A DNA stretch of 32,659 nt from Nemertoderma westbladi (lineage: Eukaryota; Xenacoelomorpha; Nemertodermatida; Nemertodermatidae). Of the stretch, positions 10,301 to 18,274 are shown one piece after another (position 1 is the stretch's first letter; every line of letters starts with the position of its first letter). The stretch covers positions 1 through 32,659 of the forward strand of contig JAUCBJ010002020.1 in the NCBI GenBank assembly GCA_032718475.1, written 5' to 3'. Below the pieces are notes generated by a model that saw only the letters and a list, made by a program, of their open reading frames with translations, did not search any database and was not told the origin of the DNA. The position numbers and the translations under genes are program-made.

Positions 10301-11104
10301 GAAAACAAGGTAAGTGAGAAACCCGTCTCCAGGAGAAAGGTAACACCAGTGTGTTATACAGACGACGGCGAAAGCCAGACTTCTCAAGGAGAGGATAGCG
10401 GGAAAGACACTGAAAGATCTTATTATGTCAATAAAATGCCTAAAGATCAGGTAAGTAAATTCAAGTCTCGAACCAATGACAGGAGAGAACAGGTAAGAAA
10501 AACTCCTCCTACGTCTCCTAAGAGAATTCAGGTGAGAAAGCCCGAAGAAAGAACGAGTGTGCACAATGTTATTCAAAATAAGGTAAGTAACATCAAACCG
10601 AAATGTGCGCTATGTGACGGGACCCACCGTTTGAATATGTGTGATGAATTCCTGAAGAAATCATTAACGGAGAGACGGGAAGTCATGTGGGATAAGCGGT
10701 TGTGTTATAATTGCCTCAGACAAGGACACCAACGGCGAACCTGTTACTCTGACACAAGGTGTGCCAAGTGCGGTGCGAAACATCATATCTTGTTGCACAC
10801 TGAATTCGAGCGAAATAGTCCGAGTCAGGTAAGTGATTCTGAACTACATGTCCAATTCAGTGATGTAAACTACACTGATCAATCTGAGATGGAAGGATTC
10901 TATACGGACGAGTTCTCCGACGAAAACGAATCTTGTTACATGATAAATACCGCAGTGTATCGAGCACTCACGTATGAAAAAGATACAGACAGCGACCTCA
11001 CCCTAACTACTTCTGATCAACAACCATATTGGAAAGCGCCAACTTCCAATGTAGGAATCCGAGAATTTCCTGTAGTACAGGTAAGGTACAGGTACAGGAC
11101 CTAA
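7325..11104 (+). CDS. gag: Gag polyprotein of the BEL/Pao element (1259 aa)
   Basis: Structural protein of the element's particle; it binds and packages the RNA. The ATG at 7325 has A at -3 and is the first in a long open frame. From the N-terminus: about 370 residues I do not recognise, including a Trp-rich block near 140-230; an Ala/Glu/Arg/Lys repeat region, residues about 385-478, built on AEAERKA units and likely a single long helix or coiled coil; a low-complexity Pro/Thr linker. Residues about 806-990 (VGEIVKFNGDEMKWLPF and following) are a typical BEL/Pao capsid-like region (DUF1759). Three zinc knuckles follow: C-x2-C-x3-H-x4-C at 1094, C-x2-C-x4-H-x4-C at 1127 and C-x2-C-x3-H-x4-H at 1146. 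The frame has no internal stop. It overlaps the pol frame by 20 bases. Gags of this superfamily are usually much shorter; the excess is N-terminal. Confidence 0.92.
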   Translation: MSDTKQNLSDSLLDVTICDSDRGVEPSRPKFSSPPTVRKVIPPVVISDPRLVQHRRSIIGTRAQVKRDQEAAEQQQPASQELISQRPDSSSSADTEELTPEHGAKMTDAVYSDPLLILPAAVLTRLLIAAEEHQIDWARNKRSTKDSYAGYTREELKSIVESQWNFPGPGLPFDLSEDAWEDIHRMGVTKETIDPAVWKRSAAGYAQGFFSSMERVKEQLFQQPQGPQEQGQLLYQVRERILRIRLILSAFEEASKRRQDTSLQVAVKTWFQRMSLQVQGTAQWKAQLEERSTHGESTDATFSQVESEATAEKPHKRDAIDIYLSDYQRFLGDEELRRRLDGLSPNSEGTQRVLDAIDVEMRAANQAKFDERLRITRVQEEQVKIKRIEDRKAAAVAAAVAAAEAERKAAAAVAAAEAEAERKVAEAERKAAAAEAEAERKAAEAERKAAVVAAEAERKAAVAAAEAVAEAEWRAAEETTQLELENIQENQDCINKQLTASQMQMMGRSTPKRQGYTSSEEGDTTDTEGKGNRSRLSRRRRTSHRQKLPDLPPAVRRQLNNTNLGSTEPTDQIIKIERLPTIVDEPEIIRPVLEITPSVIETPVLPEPTSKFPLHRTKLPVPSRTAHETVHVLDSERNIHDLSPVVPRPPATTLATPASAVEWVDERRRGMDLLLGQMQETVQQFKGTVRESRLELQEVQQSIALERDKLVNTQKGIPPPSVTMCQPVRSEVSHAQGMEPTRIYTASEVETPIVNPIKGNYRPVDNDIPYRPDHNPRNLYTDSSILNNTMAQESFTRQMARTEARQAVKVGEIVKFNGDEMKWLPFNEYYKDNIQNSVLSNGEKLRFLIECLEGSPKLMALKFIGHPDGLRQVWDTLNIRYGNRNNIAKYLYAKLVAPRKFISSGIIEFSDEIQEICRQLDWLGKSHEYQSSMVIGAVASTLPKGGVGTRWDKKVLYMMEQQQRDPTMADLMSFLDGEVKLQLIKQSREKTPENKVSEKPVSRRKVTPVCYTDDGESQTSQGEDSGKDTERSYYVNKMPKDQVSKFKSRTNDRREQVRKTPPTSPKRIQVRKPEERTSVHNVIQNKVSNIKPKCALCDGTHRLNMCDEFLKKSLTERREVMWDKRLCYNCLRQGHQRRTCYSDTRCAKCGAKHHILLHTEFERNSPSQVSDSELHVQFSDVNYTDQSEMEGFYTDEFSDENESCYMINTAVYRALTYEKDTDSDLTLTTSDQQPYWKAPTSNVGIREFPVVQVRYRYRT
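8490..8755 (+). repeat. Degenerate tandem repeat encoding Ala/Glu/Arg/Lys helix in gag
   Basis: Short units of GCGGCAGAGGCAGAAGCGGA type recur about a dozen times, encoding AEAERKAA-like heptad-sized steps. Replication slippage would expand or shrink this tract, so its length may vary among copies. Antisense open frames over it are composition artefacts. Confidence 0.85.
10305..11086 (+). promoter_or_regulatory. Cluster of eight in-phase splice-donor consensus sites in gag
   Basis: The exon|intron motif [AC]AG|GTRAG or a close variant has boundaries after 10309, 10339, 10450, 10492, 10531, 10582, 10828 and 11080. Five are AG|GTAAGT or GTAAGA and the others are GTGAGA, GTAAGG and GTAACA. Every one falls between codons of the gag frame (CAG or AAG followed by GTA or GTG). 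A ninth, TAG|GTAAGT after 10094, is in another phase. Such sites are rare in the first 2.7 kb of gag and in pol. They may act as alternative donors or as U1 snRNP sites; no function is proven. Confidence 0.6.
11085..11104 (+). promoter_or_regulatory. Gag-pol overlap, candidate +1 frameshift window
   Basis: Both frames are open only across these 20 bases. In the gag frame the last codons are AGG TAC AGG TAC AGG ACC TAA. Skipping one base at ACC-TAA-A enters the pol frame, resembling the stop-codon +1 shift of antizyme genes; AGG codons could also pause ribosomes as in Ty1. The exact site is inferred. A one-base indel in this copy is the main alternative. Confidence 0.45.
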
Positions 11105-14100
11105 AAGGAGTTATGTAGTGAACGCCCTCCTTGACTCTGGTAGTACAGGAACATTCATCGACAAAGAACAAGCCGAAGACATCTTTGCTGGACAACCCAA
11201 GTTCCGAACTAAGCTAAACATGTCAGGAATTATGCAGGTTTGGAAATCTACAGTAATCGCGGATTATTATGTAGGTGCGTTGTCCACCCCCCAGGATGAA
11301 CTAGGAGAACATAGCATAAGGTCAGTGAAAATGGTGGCGATAAAGAACTTCGCTACCACCCAAGTGGAACCTTATAACTGGGACGAGGACGATTTCACCC
11401 AGCAGCTGGAAATACCTAGATTCGACACCGATTACCCTGGAGTGCAAATACTCATCGGTCAAAACGCGCATGAAGCGCTCGAGACATTGGAGAAACGGCC
11501 CGCTCAACCGCAACCATTACAACCTTATGCGGTAAGAACTAGAGTGGGTTGGTACTTTACTGGCCCTTCCCGTAGAACTCTCATGGAAAGATTACCGCAA
11601 GATCAGGTATATCAAGTGCGAGAATGGGAAGTTGAGAACAGTGAGTTAGACGATCCAACTGAGGGAACTCCATACTCCTCAGACAACGACGATATACACC
11701 AACTCTTCGATGAGGAGAATACAATCAATCTCCTTAAAGAAAACGAGACTTGGCAAAACCAAGTGAACTTATGTCAGCTCCTTCTTGCATCAGAACGAGA
11801 TGAATATAACGATGAACTTAATGACGTCATTGAACGTTATAATGCCAAGACTCGGGATGAACACGCCATACGATTCTTTACTCAAGAGGCTGTAGAGCCC
11901 AACTCCTACGATAAGGCCCTATCGGTAGAAGAAGAAAGAGCCAAGCAGATCCAAGAGACAACTACACGTTTTCTTAAAGATCAAGGTAGATATGAGATCG
12001 GTCTTCCTTTCCGAAAGCGAGAACCAAAGTTCATTAACAACCGACCCTTGGCGGAGAAAAGAATTGCTCAACTACATCGACGCCTTACGGCAAATTCTTC
12101 AGCTAAAGAAATGTATCAAACGCAGTTGAAGAAGTTTATTAGCAAGGGATATGCGGAGCTAGTACCGGAAGAAACACCTATAACTGAGAGAACGTATTAT
12201 TTAACTCACCATTACGTTCCCAAACCCGGTAAACCAAATGAGGTACGAGTGGTGTTCGACGGCTCCGCCCTCTATATGGGCCAATCCCTTAATTCTGAAT
12301 TGTTACCCCGACCCAACTTACTTCAATCATTGTTGGGAATACTTTTAAGATTAAGACAATATTCAATTGCTTTCGCCTCAGATATAGAAGGCATGTTCTT
12401 ACAAGTGAAAGCACTGGATAGGGATCGAGATAGCCTACGATTTCTGTGGTGGCCTGAAGGAGACCTCAACCAGAAACCGGTGGAATACTGGCTGACCATC
12501 CAAGCTTTTGGGATAATCTCGAGCCCTTCAAACGCCTGTTCCGTGGTGCGCACCACCGCGGATGACAACCGAGACGCCTTCTCTAAAGAGGTGATCGACA
12601 ATATCAAACGAGACATCTACATGGACGATAATCTAAAGTCCCTTCCATCAGTCGAAGAAGCCATTGAGGTCGCTAAAGGAATGGTAGAGTGCTTAAAAAG
12701 AGGTGGATTTCGATTAACTAAATTCACCAGCAACTCCCGTGAGTTTCTGGAGTCGATCCCGGTAGAAGATCGAGGAGCAAAAGACCTGGATCTAATAAAG
12801 GATGATCTCCCAGAAACTAAGACCCTTGGTTTTAAATGGGACACAGAAAGAGATATCCTGTTTTTCCAACTAAAACAGCGAGATAATCCAGTTCGGACTA
12901 AACGGATTTGTTTAAGTATCCTGAGCACTTATTTCGATCCATTGGGATTTATTAGCCCAGTTATATTGATTGCTCGGAGTTTAGTACAACAAATGTGGCT
13001 TGAAAACCACTCATGGGACGATCCACTTAAGGGAGAATTATTAAAGAAGTGGATGAAATGGGAGGATTCTCTACCAGCCATCGAGAACTTTATAATTTCC
13101 CGTTCATATTTTGGTCATGTTCTCCCTACGTATTCCTATCAACTCCATGTGTTTGGAGACGCCAGCGATATGGGAATAGGTATAGTAGCCTACCTAAGGG
13201 TGGAAACTCCGGACGGAATCAAAGTCACCTTGGTTACCTCTAAGGCATTGATAAACAACAAGTTGAAAGTTACTCGAGCGGAGTTAAAAGTGGCTCTATA
13301 CGCTACAGCCATCGGCCGGAATGTAACAGAACAAATCGACTATCCACTGGAGAAAACTGTCTATTGGACCGACGCTTTACTCGTGTTGGAGTATATCACC
13401 AATGAAGTCTGTCAGTTCAGCGTCTTCGTTACCAACAGAGTAGCTATTATACTCAGTCGCACAACGATGGATCAATGGAGACATTGCCCCGGAACGATTA
13501 ACCCAGCAGACATCGCCTCCAGGGGAGCAACTCCACAAGAACTGGTAGATACTCCAGACTGGTTAGGTGGACCCGACTTCCTCTACAAAGAAGAAGAAGA
13601 ATGGCCTCCTCATCTTACTACCACAGAGATTAGACAGGCCAAGGGAGCGGGGAAAGTCAAACCTAAAACTAGGGCGAGTAAATCGAAGTTATTCAAACCT
13701 ATGGTAGACCTGTCTGTACTACATACTTCCGGAGACGACGCTTTGGATCAGAAACCCACAGCCACAAATAAACTTGTTGTGGAAATCCGTGAGAAGGATT
13801 GGAAATCTGGAATACCAGACGTCTCGCAAGGACTCTCACCTCTTCAGCAGAGAGCGATACATCACTACAGTTCCTGGAATCGGCTCTGTAAGGCCGTTAC
13901 ATATTTAAAGAGATGTTTTCACCATCACTACTCCGGGATGAAGGCCGAAGGTGATACCGCTCCAATAACATCAGTGCAGGTCCATGTTATTAAAGATCTT
14001 CCCAAATATAAGATATCCGACAGGTTTCTGAAGGAGAAGATCAGTTATCAAGACCATGACGAAACCAACAAGCAGATGATGAGACTCCTGCAATGCTATG

Positions 14101-15503
14101 AGGATTCCAATAAGTATTTCCTGTTGTTGAGAAATCCACAGATGCGCTTAAGGGATCGTTTCTCTAGCACAATGATAGATGGGTTGATACGTGTTGGAGG
14201 AAGATTAACGAATGCTCCATTATCCTTTGACACTAAGTTCCCCATACTCATTAGAAATCTTGAAATACAAGTCAAGATGATTGTAGATGTTCACAGCAAA
14301 CTTTATCATGCTGGTAGGGAACGAGTTCTTAGCGAAATTCGAATTCGCTATTATTTTTATAAACCCCGTAGAGCTCTGAACCAAGTTCTTAGGAACTGTA
14401 TACCCTGTAGGAAAGCATTCAGTACGCCTTTAACACAGCGAGAGGCAGAATTACCTAGGGAACGAGTAAGCTTCTATGAACCACCCTTTACTAATACCGG
14501 TGTGGATTTATTTGGCCCTATTGAAGTATATCGTGCTAGGACTATAGTCAAGAGATGGTGTGTAATCTTTGTTTGTATGACTTGTAGAGCTATCCAACTC
14601 GATATGGTGAACGATTTATCGACCAACAGCTTCCTATTAAGCTTACGACGACAGATCGCTCGCTTTGGCACTAGTAATACGATGAGATCTGATAAGGGAA
14701 CTAACTTCATTGGTGCCAACAATGAAATCAAAGCTTACGTCAAAGATTGGAACCAAAGACAGGTGGACGATCAGCTACGAGTAACAGCGTCTAGCTGGAC
14801 CTTCAACGCCGCCGACGCCCCTTGGTGGGGAGGAAGTTGGGAGAGATTAATAAGAAGTGTGAAGACAGCATTTCACTTTATAGTGCCTTGCCGCGCGTAT
14901 CTCACCGACGAACTTTTGCGGACGTTAATGGAGGAAATCGCCGCCTATCTCAACGAGAGACCGCTTATGCCAGTCTCATCGAGTCCCGATTCCCTGGAAG
15001 CGCTAACACCCGCGCACTTCCTACTGAAGAAACCTGTAGCCATGCTCCCACAATCGGAAATCACAGACGGAGACGAATACTGCCGGCAAACTTGGCAACT
15101 CATGCAGTTGTTATCCCATCGTTTCGCTGACCATTTCGAAAAACATTATCTGCCCATGCTACAACTTCCAACTAAGTGGTTTGCGCAGCAAGAAAACGTC
15201 AGCGCTGGAGACATGGTTCTTATTGTGGATGTAGATCTTCCACGTAAGCGGTGGCAGACAGGTCGTATCATCGAGACTCACATCTCGGATGACGGTTTGG
15301 TGCGATCGGTAGAACTCGTCATCATGCGACGTAACTTCAAGAAACCGGGAATTGTCTTCGAGACACAGCAGCTCAATCGCCCAGTTGGTCGCTTATGTTT
15401 ACTGGAAAGAGACAGAGAACTCTCCGGAAACTATGGGAGGCAAGATACTCTTCCCACGACCACCTCCCTAATCCAACAAACATCTAGGGACTCCCCAACT
15501 TAA
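11085..15503 (+). CDS. pol: Pol polyprotein: protease, RT, RNase H, integrase
   Basis: The frame is open from 11085, after a TAA at 11082, and is +1 relative to gag; no ATG lies near its start. Residues are numbered here from codon 11118. The aspartic protease has LLDSGSTGTFID with Asp6. RT shows VRVVFDGSA (376-384), SDIEGMF with Asp422, and YMDD at 501-504 (Asp503, Asp504). A Pao peptidase-like region follows, about 560-700. RNase H has Asp681 (FGDAS), Glu722 (RAEL), Asp752 (WTDA) and Asp798 (NPADIASRG). The integrase has an HHCC zinc site (His1059, His1064, Cys1094, Cys1097) and Asp1130, Asp1192 (SDKGTNF) and Glu1242 (GGSWERL). A C-terminal DUF5641-like segment (about 1364-1405) ends it. 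All catalytic residues I looked for are present, so the enzyme set may be active. Translation probably needs a +1 frameshift after gag. Confidence 0.95.
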   Translation, partial: GTGTGPKRSYVVNALLDSGSTGTFIDKEQAEDIFAGQPKFRTKLNMSGIMQVWKSTVIADYYVGALSTPQDELGEHSIRSVKMVAIKNFATTQVEPYNWDEDDFTQQLEIPRFDTDYPGVQILIGQNAHEALETLEKRPAQPQPLQPYAVRTRVGWYFTGPSRRTLMERLPQDQVYQVREWEVENSELDDPTEGTPYSSDNDDIHQLFDEENTINLLKENETWQNQVNLCQLLLASERDEYNDELNDVIERYNAKTRDEHAIRFFTQEAVEPNSYDKALSVEEERAKQIQETTTRFLKDQGRYEIGLPFRKREPKFINNRPLAEKRIAQLHRRLTANSSAKEMYQTQLKKFISKGYAELVPEETPITERTYYLTHHYVPKPGKPNEVRVVFDGSALYMGQSLNSELLPRPNLLQSLLGILLRLRQYSIAFASDIEGMFLQVKALDRDRDSLRFLWWPEGDLNQKPVEYWLTIQAFGIISSPSNACSVVRTTADDNRDAFSKEVIDNIKRDIYMDDNLKSLPSVEEAIEVAKGMVECLKRGGFRLTKFTSNSREFLESIPVEDRGAKDLDLIKDDLPETKTLGFKWDTERDILFFQLKQRDNPVRTKRICLSILSTYFDPLGFISPVILIARSLVQQMWLENHSWDDPLKGELLKKWMKWEDSLPAIENFIISRSYFGHVLPTYSYQLHVFGDASDMGIGIVAYLRVETPDGIKVTLVTSKALINNKLKVTRAELKVALYATAIGRNVTEQIDYPLEKTVYWTDALLVLEYITNEVCQFSVFVTNRVAIILSRTTMDQWRHCPGTINPADIASRGATPQELVDTPDWLGGPDFLYKEEEEWPPHLTTTEIRQAKGAGKVKPKTRASKSKLFKPMVDLSVLHTSGDDALDQKPTATNKLVVEIREKDWKSGIPDVSQGLSPLQQRAIHHYSSWNRLCKAVTYLKRCFHHHYSGMKAEGDTAPITSVQVHVIKDLPKYKISDRFLKEKISYQDHDETNKQMMRLLQCYEDSNKYFLLLRNPQMRLRDRFSSTMIDGLIRVGGRLTNAPLSFDTKFPILIRNLEIQVKMIVDVHSKLYHAGRERVLSEIRIRYYFYKPRRALNQVLRNCIPCRKAFSTPLTQREAELPRERVSFYEPPFTNTGVDLFGPIEVYRARTIVKRWCVIFVCMTCRAIQLDMVNDLSTNSFLLSLRRQIARFGTSNTMRSDKGTNFIGANNEIKAYVKDWNQRQVDDQLRVTASSWTFNAADAPWWGGSWERLIRSVKTAFHFIVPCRAYLTDELLRTLMEEIAAYLNERPLMPVSSSPDSLEALTPAHFLLKKPVAMLPQSEITDGDEYCRQTWQLMQLLSHRFADHFEKHYLPMLQLPTKWFAQQENVSAGDMVLIVDVDLPRKRWQTGRIIETHISDDGLVRSVELVIMRRNFKKPGIVFETQQLNRPVGRLCLLERDRELSGNYGRQDTLPTTTSLIQQTSRDSPT

Positions 15504-16044
15504 CAACGGCTGGAGTGGGTGTATGACTATATTTTATATTCGTTTTATTCTTTTATATTTATTTATGTATTATTATGTAATTTTATTTTAATCGTTTTAT
15601 TTAATTTATTTAGTAGCATGTTATTTTAGCGATTATTTAGTAGATTAGTGCAATAGATTCGCGTTTATTACGTAATTACTTATATTATATATTTAGTGCG
15701 ACGGCGAGAAACAATTCTTTTTCTCTTTCCTTACTGTCCGTATTAGATTATAAATACGTGACTACAGTAAGATGAAATATCCGTGCTTATTAAAGTACAA
15801 TAAAGCCACTACTATATTCAAGTATTATTGGTAGGCAGAGTATTAGGAATGGAAAGTTCAGATCCTCGTGTCTCGGCTAAACCAAGCTCTGGGTAGACCT
15901 TGGAAACGACTTGCCTCTTCACACTGACATTGCTTCTTGCGATATTGCTCTCATACCGTATATTAAATAATACATATAGTAGCGTGATGTCCCTTTAACA
16001 GTAGCGTACAACGCAAATAAATCTGTTAAACCTTTTGACCATCT

Positions 16045-16320
16045 GCAATTCTAGTCAATTAAGATATCGTGGCACCCACCGATATACTTGAAAGACAAAA
16101 TTCTAGAATCAGTGGTTAACGTCCCCAGACAAGTTCTGGAATAAACTGGTGCCCATCCTAAATATTAATTATTAATATTTACAAAATCTGTCAAATTTTA
16201 GATCCTTTAAAATTCTAGTCGATTAAGGAATCGTAGCACTTACCGATACTCTTAAAAGGACAAAATTCCTAGAATCAAGGATCCCAGTCCCCAGACACGT
16301 TCTGGAATAAAATTGTGTCT
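16045..16320 (+). repeat. Duplicated structured unit with hairpin, about 155-bp period
   Basis: Two diverged copies share AATTCTAGTC, a hairpin, GACAAAATTC(C)TAGAATCA, TCCCCAGACA and GTTCTGGAATAAA. The hairpin of copy 1 is ATATCGTGG-CAC-CCACCGATAT (about 16065-16086). Copy 2 is ATCGTAG-CAC-TTACCGAT (about 16228-16246). A G-C pair in the stem is replaced by A-U and another by G-U, keeping the stem. This suggests selection on RNA structure. Confidence 0.65.
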
Positions 16321-16630
16321 ATTTTAATGTTAAATAATAAAATTTACGGGAATAAATTTAAATTCATATATTTCAATGAATTTAATAAATTGTCATTTTA
16401 TACAATTTATAACATTCCCAAAATTCCATTAATTAATAGATCATGGGAGCGGAGATTCATTCTATTAAGTGTATTTGTGTGCGAGAATCTCCAATGTATA
16501 GTCAATAGCCGATAAAATTCATAGAATCATGTATAAAGGGGATATTGACCATTAAAGAATTACTATTAAATAGCATCCCAGATCTGTATGCATGAGAATT
16601 ACCCTAATTCTACCGCTAGCTTTCCATAAT

Positions 16631-16644
16631 GTCACCATGGCAAC
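16631..16644 (+). promoter_or_regulatory. X-box-like (RFX) motif
   Basis: GTCACCATGGCAAC fits the RFX X-box consensus GTNRCC-N(0-3)-RGYAAC with no mismatch. It lies about 500 bp before ORF3 inside the element. Motif match only. Confidence 0.3.
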
Positions 16645-17281
16645 AACCACGCTAGAATTAGAAGTGAGTTAAAAGAACAATAAAGGGCTTGCTCATTGAA
16701 TAGCATACGGAATAAATAGCACACCGCTAGTATCCAAGGATACATAATAACAACGTGACATTCTGGAAGGCACTGACTAACGGACAAATGACCCGAATGT
16801 GTGATAGAATGTGTACCATTTGTGACAGTTACGTGGAATTTGTGCGTTTGTAGGTGAATGTTACTACTAAGGTGTGTTTACAGTAGCGAGTCGCAATTGT
16901 GAAAGTAACCCTAACTCTCCAGTAAGAACCTGAAGTACATCTAAGCCTTTGGGACGGACAGTGGAGTGACTTGTGCCAGTTATTGCTGTCGTTGTGTAGC
17001 TACATCGTTGGCGAAAGCACAGCGACGACGGTACATCGGCGCTGAGGATTTTTGCACTGTCCGGGGGCAGAGAGGGGTAGGCAGCGACGCCCGCTCGCCT
17101 AAATATAAACTCATTATAATATGGATAAACTTATATAGCAGATATGATTGAGTTGATAGAAGATGATCTTGGTATCAGGGAGCGATATACTCTACCTTTG
17201 CAAGCGTTTGTTGATAGCTTGATACGCGGCGACGCTGGTCCAACTACTACGGAGGACGATGGTCGTTATATCTAACCGCCA

Positions 17282-17608
17282 ATGTCCCGGGAGCAACTTG
17301 CGCTTGGGTTGGACTGTAGAAAATGCACCGCTCGCTATGTGCATCGTAATGGTACGTATAAGGACTTCTTAACTACTGGTCATCCTATCGACCTACACGA
17401 TACGAACGATATAGACACCAAAAGGGAAATGGTACGATTTAAATATCCTACCCAGCGGAGGCGGAACGATAAACCGAGAATGGAACACGAGAATTCTATT
17501 CGAAACAGACTCGAAAGAGAAGACGTTGAGGAGCCGGATAAACGCAGCAACTTCAACGATTATCTGGAATTCCTGAGAGAAACATATCTCAATATTGCCA
17601 GTCAATAA
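17282..17608 (+). CDS. ORF3 segment 2 (108 aa), hypothetical
   Basis: Begins at an ATG six bases after the TAA of segment 1, in the same frame. It has an early CRKCTARYVHRNG cluster (C-x2-C-x6-H) and then a strongly charged Arg/Glu-rich half. The stop TAA (17606-17608) sits in CAA TAA AAT, and the frame stays open afterwards into segment 3. If translated alone it would be a small basic protein. Confidence 0.4.
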   Translation: MSREQLALGLDCRKCTARYVHRNGTYKDFLTTGHPIDLHDTNDIDTKREMVRFKYPTQRRRNDKPRMEHENSIRNRLEREDVEEPDKRSNFNDYLEFLRETYLNIASQ

Positions 17609-17650
17609 AATCTAGAAACTCGATATCCTCAAGGTATACATCATGACCGC

Positions 17651-18274
17651 ATGGTAGAACTCAAACGGCTCTATTCCACTATGATGTATCTTACCGCCGA
17701 TCGACCGCTACCTGTTATCCCAGATAGCTTCGAACAGATGGAGGAATATTGTAAAACTGGAGAACGATCACCCGCGTTTCCTCTGCAGGACGTGCGTCTT
17801 TGGTATTACTGCGACGAATGCCCTAGACCCAATCAGCAAACGGAAAGACATAAACATCCGCGGAGACGTTGCGCTAAACACAGTTTTACACGATATACTT
17901 ATGGGAGTTTCGAGCGAAACCTGTTCGACGTATCCCCTACGGTCGCTCGACTCAAACGATCCTTGAACAAACCGATGATCAGAGTTCCGGAATACTCGGT
18001 CAGACCTCCGCATTCCTCAGTGAGACCTCAGACTCTTGATCCTATTAGTATGACGGATCCTCCCGAGCTGTACTCACTGTTCAAAGATCTAGTGTTACCT
18101 GAACAATTAGTCGGTGGCACCCCGGTTGTGGGCTTCCTAGATATTAGCCCATCCTACCTAGCCGGATTGGGACGCGGACATTTAATATCGCCGTTTAACC
18201 CTTACCATCGTCCCGGCTTAACACGATATAACCTGTCACCAAAGTGGCGGAGAGCGTTGTACCAAATGAGTTAG
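17651..18274 (+). CDS. ORF3 segment 3 (207 aa), hypothetical
   Basis: Same frame as segment 2, separated by 14 sense codons after the TAA. The centre carries a Cys/His cluster (YYCDECPRPN, then HKHPRRRCAKH) that could bind one zinc ion. The C-terminal half is Pro-rich (VGGTPVVGFLDISPSY). The first ATG of the segment is at 17651, but the in-frame sequence before it looks coding, so the true start is probably further upstream. It ends at TAG 18272-18274, near which the frame appears to change. Confidence 0.4.
   Translation: MVELKRLYSTMMYLTADRPLPVIPDSFEQMEEYCKTGERSPAFPLQDVRLWYYCDECPRPNQQTERHKHPRRRCAKHSFTRYTYGSFERNLFDVSPTVARLKRSLNKPMIRVPEYSVRPPHSSVRPQTLDPISMTDPPELYSLFKDLVLPEQLVGGTPVVGFLDISPSYLAGLGRGHLISPFNPYHRPGLTRYNLSPKWRRALYQMS

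Larger units (their letters stand above)
15504..17143 (+). other. Spacer between pol and ORF3
   Basis: No supported gene. After the pol stop there is a T-rich tract (15525-15680), an AATAAA (15799-15804), a duplicated hairpin unit (about 16045-16320), a short inverted repeat (TAATTCTA near 16604 and TAGAATTA near 16652) and an X-box-like GTCACCATGGCAAC (16631-16644). Possible splice acceptors precede ORF3 (for example TATATAGCAG ending at 17140). It could hold an internal polyadenylation site for gag-pol RNA or an internal promoter or acceptor for ORF3. Confidence 0.6.

Noticed and set aside
11081-11097. A 17-base intron (GTAAGG...TACAG) joining gag to pol
   Set aside because: Far below the minimum intron length, and removal leads into a frame that stops at once (ATG TAG).
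11118-11120. GTG at 11118 as the pol start codon
   Set aside because: GTG is not a normal eukaryotic start, and the frame is already open from 11085. Protease sequence seems to continue upstream of it, so frameshift entry is more likely.
16966-17151. 61-codon frame before ORF3
   Set aside because: It begins with GTG and has no coding character; kept as spacer.
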